NCBI RefSeq assembly: GCF_031844685.1
Contig: NZ_CP134605.1
Coordinates: 3,120,001 to 3,184,000 of the forward strand
Reading direction: 5' to 3'
DNA from: Streptomyces sp. ITFR-21
GTDB taxonomy: Bacteria; Actinomycetota; Actinomycetes; Streptomycetales; Streptomycetaceae
DNA length: 64,000 nucleotides
Numbering within the stretch: the first letter of the stretch is position 1; each line of letters starts with the position of its first letter. Under the pieces are notes generated by a model. It searched no databases. It was not told where the DNA came from and saw only the letters and a program-made list of their open reading frames with translations. Below, piece after piece: positions 16,793 to 25,548 of the stretch. The translations under genes were made by a program, and so were the position numbers.

Positions 16793-17522
16793 CGAGTCCG
16801 GACGGTAGGCGGCGTTGGGGGCAGGCACCGAGCCCAGCTGATTGCGGCACAGACCCTGCGGCTGAAATCGTCCTTTGGAGGCCAGCGCGGAACGGATCCG
16901 GGCGAACACCGCGTCCAGGCTGAGCCATTCCGGCGCGCCCGCCACGCCTTCGCGCAGCACGTCCAGCAGTTCGGCGGTGAAGGCGGTGAACTGCTCGCCG
17001 GGCGGTGCCAGCGCGACCGCGGTCTCCGCGGCGGCGGCGAGCACGAAGGTGCCGTCGACCTCGGCGAGATCCACCACGTGCGAGGACCGCGGGCCGAAGG
17101 CGCGGGCGCTGTCACAGCAGTCCGGGATCACCACCTTCCGCGTCGCCCGGCTGCGTTCCACCGCCCGCCTGATCCATTCGTAGGGGATCGCGGTGTCGTA
17201 CGCGTTGGCCCGGTCGCTTTCCGGCACGGCCAGGTGCAGATGGCCGCCGGAGTCCAGCAGGCCGTGTCCGGCGTAGTAGACCAACAGCGCGTCGGTTGCC
17301 CTCATCGGCGGCGGCACGGACCGCTTTCGACGCCTCGCCGGGCGACATGGGGTCCAGTACCTGCACACAGTGCTCGGCGGACAGCCTCCACACGTCGTCG
17401 CGCATGAGTCCGGCGACGGCGGCCGGATTCTCCGCGACCGCGGGCAGGTCTTCGAGATCGCTGAACCGGCTGGATCCGATGAGGACCGCGCGCGAGGACC
17501 CGGGTACGGGAATTCCGGTCAT
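16793..17522 (-). pseudogene. EACC1-associated caspase-like protease, frameshifted
   Basis: ATG 17522 starts a caspase fold (GSSRAVLIGSSRFSDLEDLP). The frame then breaks: DE at the end of SKAVRAAADE should continue into ATDALLVYYAGHG, which lies in the next frame. One extra base in the run at 17299-17301 (CCC on the plus strand) explains the shift. Beyond it both catalytic sites are intact: His in YAGHG and Cys in DCCDSAR. It is preceded by an EACC1 gene, the normal partner of this caspase type. The C-terminus fuses in frame into the GAF remnant at 16792. A sequencing error could explain the first frameshift but not the fusion. Confidence 0.75.
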
Positions 17523-17985
17523 GCCCGCTTCCCTCATCCCCTTCGCCCCGCGGTCCGCTTTCCGCCCCGGGTTCGCCACCATCTCGCGGCCCGTCCTCGC
17601 CCGGCGATTCCGCCGTACCCGGCGGGCCGCCTTCGCCCAGTAGTTCCCGCAGAACGCGGAGGGTTTCCGCCGCCGGCTGCCGGCCGGTCGATATCGTCGC
17701 CCCGTCGGGCCTTTCGATCGTCACGACCGGCCGTTCCCGTCGGGCGTCGTGCCAGGACGCCAGCGAGACCGCCAGCGAACCGGCGCTGAATCCGCTGCCG
17801 AGAACAACCGAGGTGATGTCGAAGGCATTTCCCTGCGAACCGGCCGGCAGCGGCCGGGAGGTGCCCAGCCCGATCTCGGTATGCCGACGCACTGACCGGT
17901 CGGCGAGCAGCCAGTCGTACAGGGAACGTAAGTGTTCCTCCTGGTTCTCGCCCGGAACCGCGACCACCAGCATGTTCAGCCTCAC
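17302..17985 (-). CDS. Effector-associated constant component EACC1
   Basis: The conserved part is about the first 120 residues. It contains HLRSLYDWLLADRSVRR, the glycine-rich AFDITSVVLGSGFSAGSLAV, and RPVVTIERPDGATIS, the standard EACC1 pattern associated with effector proteins such as caspases in actinobacterial conflict systems. GTG 17985 is chosen because known members begin VRLN; ATG 17973 is possible. The frame reads on about 220 bases into the caspase gene, which is abnormal. A one-base change would end it at the overlapping ATGA of the caspase start, so a frameshift near the 3' end is likely. Role: coupling of a signal to the protease (inferred). Confidence 0.7.
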   Translation of the reverse strand: MRLNMLVVAVPGENQEEHLRSLYDWLLADRSVRRHTEIGLGTSRPLPAGSQGNAFDITSVVLGSGFSAGSLAVSLASWHDARRERPVVTIERPDGATISTGRQPAAETLRVLRELLGEGGPPGTAESPGEDGPRDGGEPGAESGPRGEGDEGSGHDRNSRTRVLARGPHRIQPVQRSRRPARGRGESGRRRRTHARRRVEAVRRALCAGTGPHVARRGVESGPCRRR

Positions 17986-18050
17986 TTCGCCGACTCGTGC
18001 CCCGAGGGGGAAACAGAATAGGCTCTCGCCCGCCCTCCGGTGCCCCGAAT

Positions 18051-19904
18051 CTAGATCCCGGCCGCCGGCACCGCGGGGAGCCGCTGCTCGGCCCAGATGA
18101 TCTTGCCGGCGGGGGTGTGGCGGGTGCCCCAGTGCTCGGCGATCTGGGCGACGAGGAACAGGCCCCGGCCGCCCTCGTCGGTGGAGGCGGCGTAGCGCAG
18201 GTGCGGGGAGGTGCTGCCGGTGTCGGCGACCTCGCAGATCAGGGTGCGGTCGCGCAGCAGGCGGACGCCGATCGGGCCGGTGGCGTAGCGGATGGCGTTG
18301 GTGACGAGTTCGCTGAGGACCAGCTCGGTGGTGAACGCCAGTTCGGCCAGGCCCCACGCCTCCAGCCGCCGGCTGGCCTCGTCCCGTACGGTCGCCACCG
18401 CGGCCGGGTCGGAGGGCACCTCCCAGTGGGCGATGTGGTCGGCGGGCAGCGCGTGGGTGCGGGCGATGAGCAGCGCGATGTCGTCCTGGGGGTTGGCCGG
18501 CAGCAACGCGTCGAGCACCCGTACGCAGGCCTGCTCCGGGGTACGGTCGGGGCCGGTCAGGGCGGCGCGCAGCAGGTCGAGGCCGACGTCGATGTCCCGG
18601 TTGCGGTCCTCGACGAGCCCGTCGGTGTAGAGCACGAGGCGGCTGCCCTCGGGCAGCCGGTGCTCCACCGCCTCGAAGGGCAGCCCGCCCAGGCCCAGCG
18701 GCGGTCCGGCCGGCACGTCGAGGAACTCCGCGGTGCCGTCGGGGCGCACCAGGCCCGGCGGCAGGTGGCCGGCGCGGGCCAGTTCGCACGTGCCGGAGAC
18801 CGGGTCGTAGACCGCGTACAGGCAGGTCGCGCCGGCGACGGGGACGCCGCCCGCGGTCGCCTCGTCCCGGTCGATCCGCAGCACCAGGTCGTCCAGGTGG
18901 GCGAGGAGTTCGTCGGGCGGCAGGTCCAGCATGGAGAAGTTGTGCACCGCCGTCCGCAGCCGGCCCATGGTGGCGGCGGCGTGCACGCCGTGCCCGACGA
19001 TGTCCCCGACCACCAGCGCGACCCGGGCGCCCGACAGCGGGATGACGTCGAACCAGTCGCCGCCGACGCCGGCTTGGGCGGGCAGGTAGCGGTAGGCGAC
19101 GTCCAGCGCGTCCTGTTCCGGCAGCCCGTGCGGCAGCAGGCTCCGCTGGAGGGTGACGGCCATGGCGTGGTTGCCGGTGACGGCCGAGTCGATCTGCTCC
19201 TGGGTGGTGTACTTCGTGTCGAACAGGCCGCTGTTGCGGCCGACCCGGAGCACCGCCACCCGGTCGGCGACCGCCCGCACCTCGTCCATCTCATGGCTGA
19301 CCAGCAGCACGCCGACCCGCTGGTCGCGCAGCCGCTGCACCAACTCCAGCACCAGGGCGGCCTGTTCGGGGCCGAGGGCGGCGGTCGGCTCGTCCATGAC
19401 GACGAGTTCGGGATCCCCGATCAGCGCCCGCGCGATGGCCACGCCCTGCCGCTGCGAGCCGGAGAGCGAGGCGACCGGCACCCGCAGGCTGGGGATGCGG
19501 ACACCCAGCGTGTCCAGCAGATTTCGGGACCGCTTCTCCATGCGGACCGAATCCAGCATGCCGAAGCGGCGCATCGGCCGGCCGAGGAAGAGATTGTCGA
19601 CGGTGTCGAGGTTGTCGCACAGCGACAGATTCTGGTGGACGGTCGCTATCCCCAGATCACGCGCGTCGATCGGCCGGCGGATCTCCACCCGCCGGCCCTT
19701 CCACTCGATGATCCCGCTCTCCGGCGGAAAAGCCCCGGAAATAGCCTTGACCAGGGTGGATTTGCCCGCGCCGTTGCTTCCGACCAGGCCGACCACCTCG
19801 CCGGCGTCGACCGTCAGGTCGACCTCACGCAAAGCCTGCACGGCACCGAACCTCTTGGAGACATCGCGCACGGTCAGCAGCGGACTGCCTCGCACGATCG
19901 CCAC
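18051..19904 (-). CDS. ABC ATPase - SpoIIE phosphatase - HATPase fusion protein
   Basis: A 617-residue protein from GTG 19904 behind GGAGGAGG. Residues 9-235 are a complete ABC nucleotide-binding domain of the sugar-importer type: Walker A GSNGAGKST (42-50), Q-loop HQNLSL, signature LSGSQRQ (147-153), Walker B LVVMDEP, H-loop VSHE. Residues about 245-450 are a PP2C/SpoIIE phosphatase (GGDWFD at 281, GDIVGHG at 300, and DDIALL). Residues about 475-610 are an anti-sigma-factor-kinase ATPase (LVLSELVTNAIRYA, VADTGS, GGRGLFLV). The last two domains normally control partner-switching sigma factors. An ABC domain as the input module is unusual. No permease lies nearby. The EACC1 gene follows by 65 bases. 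Confidence 0.88.
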   Translation of the reverse strand: MAIVRGSPLLTVRDVSKRFGAVQALREVDLTVDAGEVVGLVGSNGAGKSTLVKAISGAFPPESGIIEWKGRRVEIRRPIDARDLGIATVHQNLSLCDNLDTVDNLFLGRPMRRFGMLDSVRMEKRSRNLLDTLGVRIPSLRVPVASLSGSQRQGVAIARALIGDPELVVMDEPTAALGPEQAALVLELVQRLRDQRVGVLLVSHEMDEVRAVADRVAVLRVGRNSGLFDTKYTTQEQIDSAVTGNHAMAVTLQRSLLPHGLPEQDALDVAYRYLPAQAGVGGDWFDVIPLSGARVALVVGDIVGHGVHAAATMGRLRTAVHNFSMLDLPPDELLAHLDDLVLRIDRDEATAGGVPVAGATCLYAVYDPVSGTCELARAGHLPPGLVRPDGTAEFLDVPAGPPLGLGGLPFEAVEHRLPEGSRLVLYTDGLVEDRNRDIDVGLDLLRAALTGPDRTPEQACVRVLDALLPANPQDDIALLIARTHALPADHIAHWEVPSDPAAVATVRDEASRRLEAWGLAELAFTTELVLSELVTNAIRYATGPIGVRLLRDRTLICEVADTGSTSPHLRYAASTDEGGRGLFLVAQIAEHWGTRHTPAGKIIWAEQRLPAVPAAGI

Positions 19905-20200
19905 CCCCTCCTCCGGTCGGCCCGGTGTCGGCTACTGAGTTTGCCCGGCGGAGGCGGGCACCGCAGCGGGGTCGGCCGATAAAGCCGATAAAAACGCCAC
20001 GATTTCGGCCGTGTGAGCGGGGCGTTCACCCAGCGTCCGGATCCGTGTACTGACAGTCCTTTCGCCAGCCGGTCACGATTTCCCCGCCGACGGGTGTCCG
20101 GAAGGGGCGGCGCCGCGGCGAAAGCACGGTGACGAGGTCGGGGCCCGGCGGTAGTACGCCACACCATCTTCCCTGGGGCGGTCCCGAGGTGGAATCCCGC

Positions 20201-20460
20201 ATGCGTCGCCGGCTGGCGGCGCTCACGTCGGGCGGCACGCTCGCCGCGGCACTGCTCACCGCGACGGCGCCGGGCGCCCACGCGATGTCCGTCGGCGCCA
20301 CGGGCGGCCGGATCGCCCTGTACGGCGGCTCCGGCGTCGAGACGATCGGCCCGGACGGCTCCGCGGCCTGCGCGACGTCCCCGGCGTCCCCGACGGCGGC
20401 CTCACCCCCGACGGGGAGCCCGACGGCAGCCGGGTGGTGGCCGGCACCCGTCCGTCCGCA
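20201..20460 (+). pseudogene. Truncated secreted protein start (TolB-like)
   Basis: ATG 20201 begins a good signal peptide (MRRRLAALTSGGTLAAALLT, cleavage near APGAHA-MS), followed by GGRIALYGGSGVETIGPDGS, which resembles the first blade of TolB/WD40-like secreted proteins. The frame then loses coherence; other frames give VPDGGLTPDGEPDGSRVV, the expected continuation. No complete protein follows before the convergent DUF5994 gene. Interpreted as a frameshifted 5' fragment. Confidence 0.5.
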
Positions 20461-20626
20461 AGGCCGCCGCGCCCGCGTCCACCCCGCCCGCGCCGGGCAG
20501 GTCCCCGCTGTCGGCCCGCGTCCCGGGCCGCCCCACCGGCGCCGCGCCGCTCAGCAGCACCCGCCAGGCCGGGTCCGCCCGGTAGCGCGCGCCGCCCGGC
20601 CGGTCCGCCGGGGGCGCGGGGCGGGC

Positions 20627-21196
20627 TCATCCGGAGTCCGGTGCCGCCCCGTCCGCCGCCCGGTCCGGCCGGGCGCCCGCGTCGTGGGCGGGGCGGTCCG
20701 CGGTCCGCGCGGCGGGCGCGTCCGCACGGTCCGCCGCCTCCGCCACCAGCTCGCTCGCGGTGGACCGCCGCAGCGGATCGGCCGCGGCGGCCATCAGCCA
20801 GGCGGCGGCGTCCGGCGGGGTCCGCGGCGGGACCACCAGCAGGTCCCAGCGGCCCACCTGGAAGGAGAGCAGCATCAGCTGGTGCCGGTCCTGCTCCTCC
20901 AAAAACCAGCCGACGTGCAGCACATGGCCGTTCAGCCGGATCTTGTGCGGGATCTCCGGCCAGTACGTCGGGTTGACGGCGACCCGGGTGATCCGGCCCC
21001 ACCGCTCGTCCAGCTCCGGTACCAGCGAACGCAGTTCGCCGGTCAGATCGCGGGAGTACGGCCACCACGCGCCGTCCAGCCGGGCCGGCACATGCCCGGC
21101 GGGCGCGAAGGACAGGCGGGGCGCCCGCACACCGTCCACCGGACGCCGGTCGTCGGGCCGCGGGTCCCGCGGCTGGAGAAGAACGGTCGCCGTCAT
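20627..21196 (-). CDS. DUF5994 family protein
   Basis: A 189-residue protein from ATG 21196. The core is RLSFAPAGHVPARLDGAWWP followed by SRDLTGELRSLVPELDERWG, ITRVAVNPTYWPEIP and RWDLLVVPP, the recognisable pattern of DUF5994, a Streptomyces family of unknown function. The C-terminal 45 residues are low-complexity Ala/Asp/Arg. No signal peptide or membrane segment is present, so it is probably cytoplasmic. It stands alone between the truncated secreted gene and the helicase. No function is assigned. Confidence 0.85.
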   Translation of the reverse strand: MTATVLLQPRDPRPDDRRPVDGVRAPRLSFAPAGHVPARLDGAWWPYSRDLTGELRSLVPELDERWGRITRVAVNPTYWPEIPHKIRLNGHVLHVGWFLEEQDRHQLMLLSFQVGRWDLLVVPPRTPPDAAAWLMAAAADPLRRSTASELVAEAADRADAPAARTADRPAHDAGARPDRAADGAAPDSG

Positions 21197-21370
21197 GAGC
21201 GGACCTCACCCCGGGCGGATACGAACCGGCCCCGGTGTCGTCGATCGCCGGGAACGGCCCGGCGTGAGAGCCGGCGCGCGAAATACCCTCGGCCGCCCCA
21301 CTCTACTCCGCGGCGGCCACCGCCGGGCGGTTCCGGAACCCCGCGGTCCCGGAACCGCCCGGCGGGCCGG

Positions 21371-22843
21371 CTACGCGCGGGGCGCGGCGTAGGCGCGGCG
21401 CGGCTGGGCGGGGCGGTTGCGGCGCCTGCGGGCCTGGCCGGCGGCACGCTCGGAGCGCTCTGCCACCGGGGCGGTGACGGTGACCGGGATACCGGAGGGC
21501 GCCTGCGCGCCGGTGATCCGGCTCAGCCCGGCCTCGCCGGACCGTACCGCGGTGACCTGGGGGGTAATGCCGGCGTCGGCCATCAGGCGCACCATGTCGC
21601 GCTGCTGGTGCGGCAGCACCAGGGTGACGACGCTGCCGGACTCGCCCGCGCGGGCCGTGCGTCCGCCGCGGTGCAGGTAGTCCTTGTGGTCGCTCGGCGG
21701 GTCGATGTTGACCACCAGGTCCAGGTCGTCGACGTGGATGCCGCGGGCCGCCACGTTCGTGGCCACCAGCACCGTGACGTGCCCGGTCTTGAACTGCGCC
21801 AGGGTCCGGGTACGCTGCGGCTGGGACTTGCCGCCGTGCAGCGCGGCGGCCCGTACCCCGCTGTTCAGCAGGTCCTTGGTCAGCCGGTCCACCGCGTGCT
21901 TGGTGTCCAGGAACATCAGCACCCGGCCGTCGCGGGCGGCGATCTCGGTGGTCGTGGCGTGCTTGTCGGCGCCGTGCACATGCAGGACGTGGTGCTGCAT
22001 CGTGGTGACCGAGCCGGCCGCCGGGTCGACCGAGTGCACCACCGGGTCGTGCAGGTAGCGGCGTACCAGCAGGTCGACGTTGCGGTCCAGGGTGGCCGAG
22101 AACAGCATCCGCTGGCCGTGCGGGCGCACCTGGTCGAGCAGCTCGGTGACCTGCGGCATGAAGCCCATGTCGGCCATCTGGTCGGCCTCGTCCAGGACGG
22201 TGATGTCGACCTGGTCCAGCCGGCAGTCGCCGCGCTCGATGAGGTCCTTGAGCCGGCCGGGGGTGGCGACGACGATCTCGACGCCGCCGCGCAGCGCGCC
22301 GGCCTGCCGTCCGATCGACATACCGCCGACCACGGTGGTCAGCCGCAGCCGCAGCGTACGGGCGTACGGGGTGAGCGCGTCGGTGACCTGCTGGGCGAGC
22401 TCCCGGGTCGGGACCAGGACCATGCCGAGCGGCTGGCGCGGTTCGGCCCGGCGACCGGCGGTGCGGGCCAGCAGCGCCAGGCCGAAGGCGAGGGTCTTGC
22501 CGGAGCCGGTCCGGCCGCGGCCGAGCACGTCGCGGCCCGCCAGCGAGTTCGGCAGGGTGGCGCCCTGGATCGGGAACGGCTCGTTCACGCCCAGGCTGGT
22601 GAGCATCCTGAGCAGCTCGACCGGCATGTCCAGGTCGGCGAAGGCGGTCACCGGGGGCAGCGCCGGGGTGATGGTCACCGGAAGGGCGAACTCACCCTGC
22701 CGGGCGGCGGGGCGCCGGGCGTGGCCGCCACCGGTGCGGGTGCCGCCGCCGGAGCGGCCGCCGGCGGCGGAGCGCGCGGGAGCGCCGGTCCGGTCGTTCC
22801 GGCCACGGGAGAAACGGTCGTTGCTGCGAGCTGTGCGGTTCAT
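21371..22843 (-). CDS. DEAD-box RNA helicase
   Basis: A 490-residue protein. ATG 22843 follows GGAGG and is chosen over the longer frame. A basic Arg/Gly-rich N-terminus (about 50 residues) precedes the helicase core: Q motif EPFPIQGATL, motif I GRGRTGSGKT, motif Ia PTRELAQQV, motif II DEAD, motif III SAT, and motif VI HRGGRTARAG. The Arg-rich tail (RRRRNRPAQPRR) suits RNA binding. It unwinds RNA duplexes using ATP. It lies directly downstream of a cold-shock protein gene on the same strand, with a hairpin between. The pair probably serves RNA remodelling at low temperature, with readthrough of the hairpin possible. Confidence 0.93.
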   Translation of the reverse strand: MNRTARSNDRFSRGRNDRTGAPARSAAGGRSGGGTRTGGGHARRPAARQGEFALPVTITPALPPVTAFADLDMPVELLRMLTSLGVNEPFPIQGATLPNSLAGRDVLGRGRTGSGKTLAFGLALLARTAGRRAEPRQPLGMVLVPTRELAQQVTDALTPYARTLRLRLTTVVGGMSIGRQAGALRGGVEIVVATPGRLKDLIERGDCRLDQVDITVLDEADQMADMGFMPQVTELLDQVRPHGQRMLFSATLDRNVDLLVRRYLHDPVVHSVDPAAGSVTTMQHHVLHVHGADKHATTTEIAARDGRVLMFLDTKHAVDRLTKDLLNSGVRAAALHGGKSQPQRTRTLAQFKTGHVTVLVATNVAARGIHVDDLDLVVNIDPPSDHKDYLHRGGRTARAGESGSVVTLVLPHQQRDMVRLMADAGITPQVTAVRSGEAGLSRITGAQAPSGIPVTVTAPVAERSERAAGQARRRRNRPAQPRRAYAAPRA

Positions 22844-22997
22844 GCTGAACCCTCCTCGATGCGGCACGTATCGAGGAATTCCCGGCGCCCGGGTGAACAG
22901 CGCAAGGAATCGCAGGAACGAGCCGGGGAAAAAGCCTGGACAGGGCGGGTCCCGCGACGACGGGAAATCCCCGGGGCCTCGCGCCCTGCGTACAACA

Positions 22998-23037
22998 CGT
23001 AACTGGGTCCGCACCCGAGGGTACGGACCCAGTTACG
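22998..23037 (-). terminator. Hairpin between cold-shock and helicase genes
   Basis: Perfect 14-base arms CGTAACTGGGTCCG and CGGACCCAGTTACG with a 12-base loop, starting 16 bases after the cold-shock stop and 155 bases before the helicase start. It is either a full terminator or a partial one that sets the ratio of the two products. Confidence 0.8.
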
Positions 23038-23053
23038 CTGGAGCGCCTTGGCG

Positions 23054-23257
23054 TCAGGCAGGAACGATGTTCTCCGCCTGCGGGCCCTTCTGGCCCTGCG
23101 TGACGTCGAAGGACACCTTCTGGCCCTCCTGCAGCTCACGGAAGCCGGAGGCCGAGATGTTCGAGTAGTGGGCGAAGACGTCGGCGCCGCCGCCGTCCTG
23201 CTCGATGAAGCCGAAGCCCTTTTCCGCGTTGAACCACTTCACGGTGCCAGTAGCCAT
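23054..23257 (-). CDS. Cold-shock protein (CspA family)
   Basis: A 67-residue OB-fold protein. It reads [20 protein letters not shown] with RNP1 KGFGFI and RNP2-like DVFAHYSNI, ending [10 protein letters not shown]; length and motifs are typical of Streptomyces Csp proteins (e.g. SC 7.0). AAGGAGATATGAC provides a strong ribosome binding site before ATG 23257. It binds single-stranded RNA and DNA and destabilises RNA structure. The upstream region to about 23460 is probably an untranslated leader, as usual for cold-shock genes. It neighbours the DEAD-box helicase gene. Confidence 0.96.
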   Translation of the reverse strand: MATGTVKWFNAEKGFGFIEQDGGGADVFAHYSNISASGFRELQEGQKVSFDVTQGQKGPQAENIVPA

Positions 23258-23713
23258 GTCATATCTCCTTCGGGGCAGTACCGAGGGCGCACACTGTGTG
23301 AGCCCCGCGTCGCCGCGATGATTACCCCGTCCGGAAAGCACCGGAAATACAGAAGTGCGCCCGCCGGCAGACAATCCGGGGGGAGCACTTGAAGTCTTTG
23401 GGAACCACAACTGCAACTGGTCACAACCGTAGCACGAAGCAACCGGCCGGGCGCGGCAAGTGATTTCACTCCGCCCGTCGGACCATAAACCCTCACCGCA
23501 CATCACGATAATTTCTGCGGCGGCGGCGACAGGTATTCGACGGGGCCGGGCGGACCGGCGCCGGGCTGGTTCGGGGCCGGTCCGGGGCCGGTCCGAGGGC
23601 GGGGTGAGGGCGGGGTGAGGGCGGGGTGAGGGCGGTCCGGGGCCGGGGTGGCACCGGGCCGGGGGCGGAGCGGGCACCTGGCGGATGGAGCGGCGGGCCT
23701 GGGGCGGCGGCGG
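23258..23713. other. Cold-shock leader and 11-base tandem repeat
   Basis: No gene. The half nearest 23257 is less GC-rich and is the likely 5' leader and promoter of the cold-shock gene. Between 23599 and 23631 the unit GCGGGGTGAGG is repeated three times. GGGGCCGGTCC is repeated twice just before (about 23575-23596). The repeats lie just downstream of the MerR gene end. Confidence 0.55.
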
Positions 23714-24061
23714 TCAGGAGCTGGCGTGCTCGTCCGCGTCGCCGCGCTGGCGCCGCATCTCGTCGTTGAGCCGCCGGGCCTCCTCCAGCTGGTCCTCCAG
23801 GATGACGATGCGGCACGCCGCGTCGATCGGGGTGCCGGCGTCGACCAGTTCGCGGGCGCGGGCGGCGATGCGCAGCTGGTAGCGGGAGTAGCGGCGGTGG
23901 CCGCCGTCGGACCGCAGCGGGGTGATCAGCCGCGCCTCACCGATGGCCCGCAGGAAGCCCGGGGTGGCGCCGATCATCTCGGCGGCCCGGCCCATCGTGT
24001 AGGCGGGAAAGTCGTCGTCGTCCAGCCGGTCGGTGGGATGCGACGGGGTTTCTGGGGACAC
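23714..24061 (-). CDS. MerR-family transcriptional regulator
   Basis: A 115-residue protein. GTG 24061 is chosen because AGAGG lies 6-7 bases upstream and the first residues fit the short family. FPAYTMGRAAEMIGATPGFL is the MerR helix-turn-helix, followed by SDGGHRRYSRYQL, the diagnostic wing, and a coiled-coil stretch (IVILEDQLEEARRLNDEMRR) for dimerisation. There is no effector-binding domain, as in the small Streptomyces MerR proteins encoded near cold-shock genes. It is transcribed toward the cold-shock gene, 456 bases away. Target unknown. Confidence 0.85.
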   Translation of the reverse strand: MSPETPSHPTDRLDDDDFPAYTMGRAAEMIGATPGFLRAIGEARLITPLRSDGGHRRYSRYQLRIAARARELVDAGTPIDAACRIVILEDQLEEARRLNDEMRRQRGDADEHASS

Positions 24062-24302
24062 CTGGACCTCTTGTCGGACGCGTGGAAGGGCCCCGGCACC
24101 GTCCGGCACCGGGGCCCCGAGGGGTTTCGACACCATCGGCCGACCCTGATGGCGCCTACTCCTCCACCCTTCGTATTCAGCTTGTTCACATACACCAGGA
24201 ACCATACCCACCCCACCACACGATGTCTATCGCGGCCACGGTAGATTTCCGGCACCCCGGCCGGGGTGCCGTGCGCGCCCCGGCCCGGAAAATTTCAGCC
24301 GA

Positions 24303-24319
24303 TCCGGCGAAACGCCGGA
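24303..24319. promoter_or_regulatory. Perfect 7-3-7 inverted repeat upstream of D,D-carboxypeptidase
   Basis: TCCGGCG-AAA-CGCCGGA followed by GAAAAA lies 101 bases before GTG 24420 in the 358-base gap between the MerR and carboxypeptidase genes. It may be an operator or a short leader hairpin. An imperfect GC hairpin with arms GGGCCCCGG/CCGGGGCCC at 24088-24117 lies in the MerR leader. Nothing else is seen in this gap. Confidence 0.35.
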
Positions 24320-24419
24320 GAAAAACGTCCGTCGCGCGCACCCATTCGGGCCGCGCGGCGTCTCACCAGTGAGCGGCGCTCGCCCGTGCCGCCCGTCGAG
24401 GCTTTTGGGAGCAGACAAC

Positions 24420-25319
24420 GTGAGAACCGACATCAGAAGCGGCCGGAGCGCCCGCCGGGCGTCCGCCGTCGTGATCACCGCCGGAGCGGTGCTGACGGCC
24501 GGCGCGGTCGCCGCTCCGGCGCAGGCCGCCGCGCCCAAGGCACCGGCCGTCATCGCCAAGGGCGGCTATGTGATGAACAACGGCTCCGGGCTGTCGCTCT
24601 TCACGAAGGCCGCCGACACCCGGCGGTCCACCGGCTCCACCACCAAGATCATGACCGCCCGGGTGGTGCTGGCGAACAAGAAGCTGAACCTGGACGCCAA
24701 GGTCACCGTCCAGAAGGCGTACAGCGACTACATCGTCGCCAAGAACGCGTCCTCGGCGCACCTGATCGTCGGCGACAAGCCGACCGTCCGCCAGCTGCTG
24801 TACGGCCTGATGCTCCCCTCGGGCTGCGACGCGGCGTACGCGCTGGCCGACAAGTTCGGCACCGGCGGCACCCGGGCCGCCCGGGTGAAGTCCTTCATCG
24901 CCACCATGAACTCCACCGCCAGGAGCCTCGGCCTGAAGAACACCCACTTCGACTCGTTCGACGGGATAGGGAACGGCTCGAACTACTCGACCCCCCGCGA
25001 CCTGACCAGGCTCGCGAGCAACGCGATGAAGTTCTCCGCCTTCCGCGCGGTGGTCCGGACCAAGTCCACCAAGCAGAAGGTGACCACCAGGACCGGCGGC
25101 TACCGCTTCATGTCCTGGACCAACACCAACCTGCTGCTCGGCAGCTACTCGGGCACCATCGGCATCAAGACCGGCTCGGGCCCGCAGGCCGGCTACTGCC
25201 TGGTCTTCGCCGCGACCCGCGGCGGCAAGACCGTCATCGGCGCCGTGCTGGCCGCCACCTCGGAGTCCACCCGTACGGCGGACGCGAGGAAACTCATGGA
25301 CTACGCCTTCAAGAAGTAG
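24420..25319 (+). CDS. Secreted D-alanyl-D-alanine carboxypeptidase (S11)
   Basis: A 299-residue exported protein. GTG 24420 begins a basic, twin-arginine-like signal region (SGRSARRASAVVITAG) with cleavage near APAQA. The serine penicillin-binding motifs are SxxK as Ser73-Thr-Thr-Lys76, SxN replaced by SGC in LPSGCDAA, and KTG in GIKTGSG. It should remove the terminal D-Ala of peptidoglycan stem peptides outside the membrane. The Cys in place of Asn in the second motif occurs in part of the actinobacterial S11 group and does not by itself imply inactivity. No C-terminal anchor is visible, so it may be released. Single-gene unit. Confidence 0.9.
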   Translation: MRTDIRSGRSARRASAVVITAGAVLTAGAVAAPAQAAAPKAPAVIAKGGYVMNNGSGLSLFTKAADTRRSTGSTTKIMTARVVLANKKLNLDAKVTVQKAYSDYIVAKNASSAHLIVGDKPTVRQLLYGLMLPSGCDAAYALADKFGTGGTRAARVKSFIATMNSTARSLGLKNTHFDSFDGIGNGSNYSTPRDLTRLASNAMKFSAFRAVVRTKSTKQKVTTRTGGYRFMSWTNTNLLLGSYSGTIGIKTGSGPQAGYCLVFAATRGGKTVIGAVLAATSESTRTADARKLMDYAFKK

Positions 25320-25548
25320 CCCCGGCCGTTCCGCCGCACCGGACCCGGCAGCCCGCCCGTCCGCCGCCGCAGCCGCCGGCCCCACCCGGGCCGGCGGCGC
25401 CGGGTCGGGAGCGGCGGGAAGCGGCGGGAGGTCCAGGGCCGGCCGGCTCCCTCCCGGGCCCGCCCGGGAGGTCGGCGGGCGCGCGGGCCGCTCCCTTCCC
25501 GCCCCTCCCGCGGCTCCCCGCCCGGCTCCGGGCGCCCGCGGCGGCGCG

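Noticed and set aside
20129..23002. A 957-codon plus-strand frame starting with a signal peptide
   Set aside because: Only the first about 60 codons look like a real secreted protein; the rest is antisense to DUF5994 and the helicase.
23599..23631. Transcription terminator from the GC-rich repeats
   Set aside because: The repeats are direct, not inverted, and form no stable stem.
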